From: Dunaliella salina
Taxonomy: Eukaryota > Chlorophyta > Chlorophyceae > Chlamydomonadales > Dunaliellaceae
Length of the DNA stretch: 11,678 nucleotides
Direction of reading: 5' to 3'
NCBI GenBank assembly: GCA_002284615.2
Contig: MU070062.1
Location: 6,663-18,340, forward strand
Below, piece by piece: positions 9,101 to 11,678 of the stretch. Positions within the stretch are counted from its first letter, which is position 1; each line of letters begins with the position of its first letter. The position numbers and the translations under genes were made by a program. The notes below the pieces were generated by a model. The model had not been told where the DNA came from, made no database searches, and saw only the letters and a list, made by a program, of their open reading frames with translations.

Positions 9101-11065
9101 AATAATGCTGCAGCTCATTTGGATTGGATTCATGGCCTTGATGATATTTGAAGGCATTTCTCGTTCCATACATTCACTTCATGTTCTGCTCAGGCAGGAA
9201 CACCTCTGTGCTTTGCCAAAATAGAGCCTACAAGCTCTTGATGGCCTTGACCACCATCTCAGGCATTCACTTTACATACTGCTCAAGCATGACCACCTCC
9301 GTATAGGGTTGGCCAATTCCCTCCTTCTACATGTATTCATATGCCTTAAACGGCAAATGTACGGAAGCTTCAGCACTAAATATACGGGCATACAGTAATG
9401 ACGTATGGAACTGGCCTACCTTACCTCTTGGTACAGACAGAAGTAAAATCATTACACAGGGCAACAGAAGCAAACCCCACATGATGCACCTTGTCTGTAC
9501 TTTGTCACAACAGAACCTGCAAGCTGTCGATACAGACAAAAGTAGAGTTATCACACAGGGCAACAAAAGCAAACGCCATTTGATGGATTTCCCAGCGCAT
9601 ACCACACTGGATGCCTGCACTTCTGTGCCACAATATGACCCACAAGCTCTTGATACAGACAAAGCTAAGACCATTCGAAAGGGCAATGTAAGCTTTGCCA
9701 CAAGAGACCCTACAGGCTTTTGATAAAGACAAAAGCCTAACGATCACAAGGAGCAACAAAAGTAAGCGCCACTTGATGGATTCCCTGGTGCACATCACAC
9801 TGGATGCTTCCATACTTTGCTGCACTGAACAAGCTGTTGTGGACCATCAGAGGGAATGAAAAAAAGGCAGCCAAATTACAGTGGTCTCCTTACGAAGAAC
9901 TTGATTCCAAAGACGCAGCAAAACACCACACGCTCCGTAATAGCCATCACCAACCTGTAAGGAGAGATTCATTCAGGAGGAGTTTCAGGAAATCAGGAGG
10001 TATTCATTCACTCACCTGTAAGGAGGAATTGGTACAATGAGCCATCCATCTCCTTCTTGCTCAACATGACGCGCGCGCAAAGCAGGAAAGCAAAGAGGAG
10101 CTTGTCCTTCTCAAACAAAGACCTGCAGCAATTGGTAGTTTGGTGGTAGGATGAAGGTCATTCAGGGCCCCAGCTTGACCAAACGGCAAAAGGCTGAGCA
10201 AACTTCCCTGCCAGCAGCGTACAGGTATAAGAGGTGACTCAAAGTGACCCTGACGTGGGTTTAATGTGCTCATCCTGCTGTGTTCCAATGCTTGCCACTC
10301 AAATAACCACATGCAGGGTTAGGGCCTCTTACTATTCCCACACAAAGCACCTAAATGATGAGAAATCCTCACTGCATCGTGAGATAACTAATTGCATCAT
10401 CAAGTTCTCAGCACACAGTTTCAAGTGTGCCTTGACAATCAGGCCCTTCAGCAGTGCAGGGGTTACCAAGACGCAACGAGAGTTCAGGGTGTACAGCTGC
10501 TAGTGCAAGCACTGACTGTTAATATCTTCCCTTGAGTAACACTGGTAGCGCCTAGCCTTGAAGTATAAGTAAAAAAGTTTACACTGGACACAACCAGCGT
10601 GCATCAAGAAAGACCCACCGGTCAGCGCTGGCACTGGCAGCGAGTCCCATGACATCAAGGTGGACACAATTTTTTTTCCATTTCCTTTATCAGCAAAACA
10701 CTAAGCTTTTCTTCTTTGTGTCTGAGCTTATGGATTTATTTTTGGCTGGCTGAGACCAACCACAAGCCGACCAGCCAAATACCTGGCTGGAGGTCATCCC
10801 CCATTGTAACCTTTCAACCATTTTAGAAAAGGAACGTCTGATCAGCAAAACACCGAGATTTTCATGTTTGTATATAGGCTTGAGAGTATGAAGTGGGGAC
10901 TCTTCCTGACCTGCAGATGTTGAGGTACAGGGAGTACATGAAGTGGCCATTGATTGCCTTCAGCCTCTCCTCCAGATCACTGCTCTTGTCGCTGGCGGTG
11001 ATGGATCTGATGAACAGCTGGATAAACCACGCGAGGCTGTACTGGTACATGGGGTCGATGCCAAC
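48..11065 (-). CDS. Axonemal dynein heavy chain, partial, 10 exons (inner-arm type)
   Basis: Internal fragment of a dynein heavy chain, the ATP-driven motor that slides axonemal doublet microtubules. Model: join of 10911-11065, 10016-10122, 8028-8197, 7376-7471, 6182-6271, 5649-5780, 3070-3221, 2594-2701, 1505-1659 and 48-184, all complement. This gives 1302 nt, 434 codons, with no internal stop, all introns GT-AG and all phases consistent. Landmarks in order: [118 protein letters not shown]. They cover the post-AAA5 region, AAA6 and the start of the C-terminal domain. Full heavy chains run to about 4000-4500 residues, so this is roughly a tenth. [12 protein letters not shown] resembles DNAH1/3/7/12 single-headed inner-arm chains; subtype is inference. 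No start or stop codon is present and the gene continues past both window ends. Confidence 0.93.
130..890 (-). repeat. Acceptor-spanning tandem array before exon 10, about 111-bp unit
   Basis: Six clear copies and one degraded copy of a unit made of the last part of intron 9 and the first 55 or so nt of exon 10. Exon-start equivalents (AAG| boundaries) fall at 184 (used), 296, 407, 518, 630 and 741, a spacing of 111-112 bp; a worn seventh lies near 878. Copies still read [14 protein letters not shown] in the right frame, then run into intron-like sequence instead of continuing as exon. Because 111 is divisible by three, long shadow ORFs appear on both strands. Using any distal acceptor would add 112, 223, 334, 446 or 557 nt, all out of frame. 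Confidence 0.9.
890..1266 (-). other. Intron 9, unique central part
   Basis: Part of the 1320-nt intron between exons 9 and 10 (185-1504). Between the acceptor-side array (below about 890) and the donor-side array (above about 1267) I see no gene, no RNA motif and no clear repeat; the sequence is AT-richer than the exons. Confidence 0.6.
1267..1545 (-). repeat. Donor-spanning tandem array after exon 9, three copies
   Basis: The last 35-50 nt of exon 9 ([14 protein letters not shown]) plus the first 50 or so nt of intron 9 occur three times. Exon-end equivalents are at 1505 (used, donor GTGAGA), 1404 (donor GTGAGA) and 1282 (donor GTGGGA). The copies at 1404 and 1505 are nearly identical, including the intron stretch with CATGTGTCCATCAAACACAC on the plus strand. 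The copy ending at 1282 is more diverged (RFGSMAGTF) but keeps the VQER lead-in. Extension to a distal donor would add 101 or 223 nt, both frame-shifting. Confidence 0.9.
1505..1659 (-). CDS. Dynein heavy chain exon 9 (AAA6 end to C-terminal domain)
   Basis: Encodes 51 whole codons flanked by split codons: [33 protein letters not shown] and [16 protein letters not shown]. The family signature is a Phe-Lys-x-Leu-Leu-Phe-Gly-Leu helix followed by [22 protein letters not shown], which joins AAA6 to the C-terminal domain. The acceptor TATTGCAG|A completes an Arg codon (AG|A) from exon 8, and the donor TACG|GTGAGA leaves phase 1 for exon 10. Of three copies of the 5' half, only this one continues into the second half, which decides the exon. 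It is unusual in having tandem arrays at both ends. Confidence 0.94.
1582..1900 (-). repeat. Acceptor-spanning tandem array before exon 9, 113-bp unit
   Basis: Three copies of intron-8 end plus the first 76 or so nt of exon 9. Exon starts fall at 1659 (used), 1772 and 1885, exactly 113 bp apart, each with TGCAG|A. The two upstream copies read [17 protein letters not shown] and [16 protein letters not shown], then PGP(F/L)KAL, and stop being exon-like just after that. Substitutions are mostly conservative. Distal acceptors would add 113 or 226 nt and shift the frame. Confidence 0.92.
1901..2593 (-). other. Intron 8, non-array part
   Basis: Most of the 934-nt intron between exons 8 and 9 (1660-2593). 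No supported gene. There is a short CCTGTTATCCTGTAATTCTG-type direct repeat near 2197-2230, a GGCTC/GAGCC perfect stem with a TTTT loop near 2248-2261, a 12-bp near-perfect stem near 2286-2311, and a pyrimidine-rich plus-strand tract near 2310-2342 that is purine-rich in the transcript. Confidence 0.6.
2286..2311. repeat. Inverted repeat (hairpin) in intron 8
   Basis: ACGTAGGGAGAG, a TT spacer, then TCTCTGCCTACGT: a stem of about 12 bp with one mismatch, 25 bp downstream of the GGCTC-TTTT-GAGCC stem. In nuclear intron DNA this could be a small remnant of a palindromic element. No target duplication or transposase was found, so no mobile-element call is made. Confidence 0.5.
2594..2701 (-). 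CDS. Dynein heavy chain exon 8 (AAA6)
   Basis: Encodes 35 whole codons between two split Arg codons: [19 protein letters not shown] then [16 protein letters not shown]. This matches the dynein AAA6 strand and helix FRLWLTSxPSxxFPVxxLQxxxKxTxEPPxGLRANLxRS. The acceptor CTCTCAG|G completes AGG from exon 7, and the donor CGCAG|GTGCGG splits the next Arg codon. Unlike most neighbours, this exon has no recognisable partial copies on either side. Confidence 0.95.
2702..3069 (-). other. Intron 7 (no array)
   Basis: A 368-nt intron with the weak donor CAG|GTTCGA and acceptor CTCTCAG. The flanking exons join as [11 protein letters not shown], exactly as in the family, so the weak donor is accepted. 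No repeat or gene seen. This short array-free intron contrasts with its neighbours. Confidence 0.75.
3070..3221 (-). CDS. Dynein heavy chain exon 7 (AAA6 core)
   Basis: Encodes 50 whole codons plus two bases: [50 protein letters not shown]. The family pattern GP..A..I..A...[17 protein letters not shown] is the AAA6 strand-helix that follows GQGQ, and exon 6 ends in exactly GQGQ. The acceptor is TGTGTACCCTGCAG|GG, phase 0; the donor CTTCAG|GTTCGA is in phase 2. Only this copy, of about thirteen upstream-repeated 5' halves, continues into the second half, and this fixes the true exon. The reading frame stays open upstream through the array to about 4433. Confidence 0.96.
3140..4470 (-). repeat. 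Acceptor-spanning tandem array before exon 7, ten long copies
   Basis: About ten copies of the first 80 or so nt of exon 7 with its acceptor and 45-70 nt of intron. Exon-start equivalents are 3221 (used), 3372, 3522, 3672, 3803, 3934, 4079, 4210, 4335 and 4465, so spacing is 150-151 near the exon and 125-145 farther away. Copies near the exon keep [15 protein letters not shown] and VLLQNCHL almost unchanged; 4079 carries an internal duplication, 4210 has lost CAG (ACTG|GG), 4335 lacks one base and 4465 is worn. Acceptors at 3803 and 4079 are in phase with exon 7 (582 and 858 nt upstream) and the frame is open. All three minus frames lack stops over about 3121-4011. Confidence 0.93.
4460..4622 (-). 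repeat. Short acceptor repeats, 50-bp unit, distal end of the exon 7 array
   Basis: Units of 50 bp built on GGCCCTGTCTGGAAGGCA (plus strand) starting near 4461, 4511, 4561 and 4611. On the minus strand each carries ACAG|GGCCCCAAA or a variant, that is a minimal acceptor plus the first codons (GPK) of exon 7. Exon-start equivalents are 4516, 4566 and 4616, continuing from 4465. The unit has changed from about 130 bp to 50 bp, as if a truncated copy was amplified separately. Confidence 0.8.
4623..4870 (-). other. Intron 6, spacer between two arrays
   Basis: No gene or strong repeat seen. It contains a short CA-rich stretch (4785-4810) and a purine-rich segment near 4738-4765. It separates the exon 7 acceptor array from the 4871-5130 minisatellite. 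Confidence 0.55.
4871..5130. repeat. Minisatellite with alternating 43- and 48-bp units (A-B-A-B-A)
   Basis: Six occurrences of GCCTCATCGAGCAGTGCTGC (one with A for G) at 4880, 4923, 4971, 5013, 5061 and 5105. Spacings of 43, 48, 42, 48 and 44 show two unit types in alternation: type A continues with ACTATGGCTGCAGTCAACTT, type B with ACAAGTCAACTTTGCAGTGT. The dimer of about 91 bp is thus a small higher-order repeat. All plus frames are open by composition only. I see no match to the flanking exons, so this array appears not to be exon-derived. Confidence 0.88.
5131..5222 (-). other. Intron 6, short unique segment
   Basis: About 90 bp between the minisatellite and the exon 6 donor array. Nothing identifiable. 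Confidence 0.4.
5223..5700 (-). repeat. Donor-spanning tandem array after exon 6, about nine units of 43-62 bp
   Basis: The unit is the last 48 or so nt of exon 6 plus 8 nt of intron; on the plus strand it runs CACCCACCTGGCCTTGCCCC then ATGGATATGACGC...TTCCCAAACTTCAT. Approximate unit starts going away from the exon are 5641 (contains the true exon end), 5584, 5537, 5475, 5428, 5371, 5316, 5273 and 5223. Several are heavily worn, but the farthest is well kept and reads [15 protein letters not shown] against the exon's [15 protein letters not shown]. Copies carry donor-like sites, two of them nearer consensus (CAG|GTAAGTG after 5283; CAG|GTAAACG after 5436) than the used CAG|GTGGGT. In-frame read-through from exon 6 meets TGA after six codons. 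Confidence 0.85.
5649..5780 (-). CDS. Dynein heavy chain exon 6 (AAA6 N-terminal part)
   Basis: Exactly 44 codons, phase 0 at both ends: [44 protein letters not shown]. It matches the family block SSxxTPLIFVLSPGxDPxxxLxxFAxxxxF...ISLGQGQGP. In AAA6 this position corresponds to the degenerate nucleotide site: SPGTDP has no Walker A lysine, as is normal for dynein AAA6. Acceptor GTGCACAG|GAG, donor GGCCAG|GTGGGT. It joins exon 7 as GQGQ-GPKAAA. Its 3' end is amplified downstream in the intron. Confidence 0.95.
5781..6098 (-). other. Intron 5, acceptor-side part
   Basis: The acceptor-proximal part of the 401-nt intron between exons 5 and 6 (5781-6181). No repeat or gene recognised apart from the donor-side minisatellite listed separately. 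Confidence 0.55.
6095..6182 (-). repeat. Donor-derived minisatellite next to exon 5 (AAGGTATGTG)
   Basis: On the transcript strand the exon 5 donor AAG|GTATGTG is followed by repeated GAAGGTATGTG, AAGTATGTG and GGTATGGTGTGTG motifs, in an 11-12-bp unit sometimes paired as 23 bp. About six motifs lie between 6180 and 6095. Each repeats the 5' splice site itself, so the spliceosome faces a row of near-identical donors. It is a short-unit counterpart of the longer arrays elsewhere in the gene. Confidence 0.8.
6182..6271 (-). CDS. Dynein heavy chain exon 5 (before AAA6)
   Basis: Thirty codons, phase 0 at both ends: [20 protein letters not shown] then [10 protein letters not shown]. It corresponds to the family segment RPDKVxxAxQxFVxxxLGxxFxExPxFDLxxxYxDS that follows the LLLRxLRPDK helix and leads into AAA6. 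Acceptor TTGCAG|GTT, donor TACAAG|GTATGT. Exon 4 ends in RPDK and exon 6 starts ESSSTTPL, so both joins match the family without gaps. Confidence 0.92.
6272..7375 (-). other. Intron 4
   Basis: A 1104-nt intron with donor AAG|GTATGC and acceptor TTGCAG. It holds short A or T runs (6472-6480, 7186-7193) and a loosely repetitive CATCAGT/CACCAGT stretch near 7000-7120. No exon copies, gene or RNA motif were recognised. It is the longest array-free intron in the window. Confidence 0.65.
7376..7471 (-). CDS. Dynein heavy chain exon 4
   Basis: Thirty-two codons, phase 0 at both ends: [16 protein letters not shown] then [16 protein letters not shown]. The LSxFxxLLLLRxLRPDK helix is a reliable landmark between AAA5 and AAA6. 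The Pro-rich lead-in corresponds to the variable PxxEPLPxxW segment. Acceptor TCCCCGCAG|GCT, donor GACAAG|GTATGC. Exon 3 ends EWQAMMEA, giving [13 protein letters not shown], as expected for this region. No repeat copies flank it. Confidence 0.92.
7472..8027 (-). other. Intron 3
   Basis: A 556-nt intron with donor GCG|GTGAGC and acceptor CCGCAG. Contains a two-copy 24-bp direct repeat near 7815-7862 (TTGAGTTATCAGAAGCTGCC and TTTGGTTATTAGAAGCTGCG). Nothing else identifiable. Confidence 0.65.
8028..8197 (-). CDS. Dynein heavy chain exon 3
   Basis: Completes a split Gly codon, then 56 codons: [56 protein letters not shown]. It matches the family pattern FLLTGG...NPxxEWLSxxxWxEICRLxxLPAFxGL...F...W. 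Acceptor CCTTGCAG|GT (phase 1), donor GAGGCG|GTGAGC. With exon 2 it reads [12 protein letters not shown], which fits the family exactly. Of five copies of the 5' end only this one continues into WISAKGWGE. The frame is open upstream through two more acceptor copies. Confidence 0.95.
8160..8612 (-). repeat. Acceptor-spanning tandem array before exon 3, five copies
   Basis: Five copies of the first 45 or so nt of exon 3 ([12 protein letters not shown]) with acceptor TTGCAG and 45-60 nt of intron. Exon-start equivalents are 8197 (used), 8290, 8392, 8499 and 8600, a spacing of 93, 102, 107 and 101 bp. The intron part includes a shared GGCCTCCCTTCCAGAG segment (plus strand) in alternate units. Acceptors at 8290 and 8392 are 93 and 195 nt upstream of the used one, both multiples of three. 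The intervening sequence is open, so their use would add 31 or 65 residues in frame. The 8499 and 8600 sites are out of frame. Confidence 0.93.
8613..9130 (-). other. Intron 2, array-poor part
   Basis: Part of the 1818-nt intron between exons 2 and 3. It contains degenerate repeats around GGCATGTGGTACAAA (about 8947 and 9054) and a related ATGCCACATGATACAAGGA at about 8926, forming a loose 50-110-bp periodicity between 8920 and 9100. No gene recognised. Confidence 0.5.
9131..9310. repeat. Two-copy tandem repeat of about 109 bp in intron 2
   Basis: ATGGCCTTGA at 9132 recurs at 9241, each followed by GGCATT, CATTCACTT, CTGCTCA and ACCACCTC/ACACCTCT blocks in the same order. Identity is moderate. 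No match to a dynein exon was recognised. Confidence 0.7.
9420..9815. repeat. Four-copy imperfect tandem repeat in intron 2
   Basis: GATACAGACAAAAGTA-type motifs at about 9430, 9531, 9653 and 9725, each followed by GGGCAACAAAAGCAAACGCC or a variant and, in longer units, TTGATGGATT and ACACTGGATGC. Spacing is 101, 122 and 72 bp, so the third unit appears shortened. Long shadow ORFs cover it on both strands. No convincing exon match was found. Confidence 0.8.
9945..10035 (-). repeat. Duplicated donor segment of exon 2, two copies
   Basis: The exon 2 end (transcript TCCTCCTTACAG|GTGAGT, exon end 10016) is echoed 61 bp downstream as TCTCCTTACAG|GTTGG with its boundary at 9955. Both plus-strand copies are followed by GGAATT or GAGATTC and a TATTCATTCA/GATTCATTCA element. 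This is the smallest boundary-spanning duplication in the window. Confidence 0.6.
10016..10122 (-). CDS. Dynein heavy chain exon 2
   Basis: Thirty-five whole codons between split codons: [18 protein letters not shown] then [17 protein letters not shown]. It matches the invariant dynein block [18 protein letters not shown]...MMxxxxxIxxxEWxFLLTGG after AAA5. The acceptor TTGCTGCAG|G completes an Arg codon (AG|G) from exon 1, and the donor TTACAG|GTGAGT leaves a G that joins GT of exon 3 to make Gly. SLFEKDKLL rather than GLFE.HKL is typical of inner-arm type chains. Confidence 0.95.
10123..10910 (-). other. Intron 1 of the fragment
   Basis: A 788-nt intron with donor TGCAG|GTCAGG and acceptor CTGCAG. 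Two related segments begin ATCAGCAAAACAC at 10690 and 10841, 151 bp apart, and stay similar for about 40 bp. Between them is a GACCAGCCA...TGGCTGGAGGTC inverted repeat (about 10769-10798). No gene recognised. Confidence 0.6.
10911..11065 (-). CDS. Dynein heavy chain exon 1 of the fragment (after AAA5)
   Basis: Fifty-one codons plus two bases: [51 protein letters not shown]. The [15 protein letters not shown]...S.KS.dLE.RL......TYsLY.NvCR block marks the segment just after the stalk-supporting part of AAA5. The acceptor CATGTGTAG|GTT is inferred from the phase and the expected D/I-DPMYQ context, and is less certain than the others because the upstream exon is not in the window. The donor TGCAG|GTCAGG is in phase 2 and joins exon 2 to give [10 protein letters not shown]. 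Confidence 0.92.
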
Positions 11066-11112
11066 CTACACATGTAGCGGTTTCATGAGCTTGCATGAGT
11101 GTATGAAACATG

Positions 11113-11455
11113 CAATCCACAACGAAAAGGTGCAAGTGGCTTGGTGATGTGCCTGTACAGAATCATCCTGAATATCAGATCGCAATCCACAATGGAAGTG
11201 GCTTGGTGATTAGCCTGTACAGGATCATTTTGAGTATCAGCCTGCAATCCACAATGTAAGGGTGAAAGTGGCTCGGTGATGTGCCTGTACAGAATCATTC
11301 CAAACATCAGATTGCAATCCATAATGAAAGGGTAAAAGTGGCTTGGTGATGAGCCTGTACAGAATCGTTCTGAAAATCAGATTGCGATCAATAGTGAAAG
11401 GGTGGAATTGGCTTGGTGATGTACCTATACAAAATAATTCTGAATGTCAAATGCA
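11113..11455. repeat. 70-bp tandem array upstream of exon 1, about five copies
   Basis: Units start at CAATCCACAATG-type motifs at 11113, 11183, 11245, 11315 and 11385, a spacing of 70 bp except one of 62. Each contains AAGTGGCTTGGTGATG, GCCTGTACAGAATCATTC and ATCAGATTGC variants. On the transcript strand each unit has a CTGTACAG|GC acceptor-like site. Similarity to the start of exon 1 is too weak to claim descent from it; the parent exon could lie outside the window. Confidence 0.9.
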
Positions 11456-11629
11456 CAGAGCAAAAACAGAGAGCCTACACAGCCTTGCAAGTACACTTTC
11501 CAGAAAACTGCCCATTTCACGTATTGCTCTTCAAGCACAATTGATGCTTATAACCTTCTCAGGTCCAATGAGGCTTACACCATGCAATCAAGAAAAGCAT
11601 AAAGCAGCATACCACGAACGCTGGCACGT

Positions 11630-11630
<1 letters not shown>
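11456..11630. other. Upstream intron, unique part
   Basis: Sequence between the 70-bp array and the right-edge microsatellite, presumably the intron preceding exon 1 of the fragment. No exon, gene or repeat recognised. Confidence 0.5.

Positions 11631-11678
<48 letters not shown>
11631..11678. repeat. (CA)n microsatellite at right edge
   Basis: Perfect CA dinucleotides (preceded by GTG) to the last base. Same repeat, same strand orientation as at the left edge; truncated by the window end. Confidence 0.97.

Noticed and set aside
8940..9310. Transposon or introner-type element in intron 2
   Set aside because: Only loose direct repeats are present. No terminal repeats, target-site duplication or transposase-like reading frame was found.
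9331..9723. Plus-strand 130-codon ORF with TDKSK/TQGNKSK repeats
   Set aside because: It coincides with a four-copy tandem repeat of irregular spacing (101, 122, 72 bp), and the opposite strand is open too. No family resemblance.
48..11065. Dynein pseudogene
   Set aside because: All ten exons are open, splice phases agree at every junction and conserved residues are intact. The broken copies are confined to introns.

Overview
The window is eukaryotic nuclear DNA carrying an internal piece of one intron-rich gene on the minus strand: an axonemal dynein heavy chain. Ten exons (11065 down to 48) join to 1302 nt, 434 codons, with every intron GT...AG, matching phases and no stop codon. The joined protein follows the dynein motor in order: the segment after AAA5 ([22 protein letters not shown]), AAA6 ([57 protein letters not shown]) and the start of the C-terminal domain ([30 protein letters not shown]). 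Start, stop, N-terminal tail, AAA1-AAA4, stalk and the very C-terminus lie outside. [12 protein letters not shown] points to the single-headed inner-arm type (DNAH1/3/7/12-like). A flagellate or ciliated eukaryote with long repeat-rich introns and abundant (CA)n is implied. A chlorophyte green alga, perhaps Dunaliella-like, is my best guess from style alone.

Layout in transcript order (right to left): (CA)n edge; 70-bp array; exon 1 (11065-10911); intron; exon 2 (10122-10016); a 1.8-kb intron with several repeats; exon 3 (8197-8028); exon 4 (7471-7376); exon 5 (6271-6182); exon 6 (5780-5649); a 2.4-kb intron made largely of repeats; exon 7 (3221-3070); exon 8 (2701-2594); exon 9 (1659-1505); a 1.3-kb intron; exon 10 (184-48); (CA)n edge. 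I found no supported gene on the plus strand.

The unusual part is that the introns are filled with tandem arrays whose unit straddles an exon-intron boundary. Each unit is about 55-85 nt of the adjacent exon plus a piece of flanking intron, so each copy carries a duplicated splice site. Acceptor arrays precede exons 3 (5 copies), 7 (about 10 long and 3 short), 9 (3) and 10 (6-7). Donor arrays follow exons 6 (about 9) and 9 (3), with smaller cases at exons 5 and 2. In each array only the copy next to the rest of the exon continues into the whole exon. Most distal sites would shift the frame, but two acceptors before exon 3 (8290, 8392) and two before exon 7 (3803, 4079) are in phase and open, so in-frame length isoforms are possible. 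Whether the arrays are used in splicing or are only slippage products cannot be decided from the sequence.
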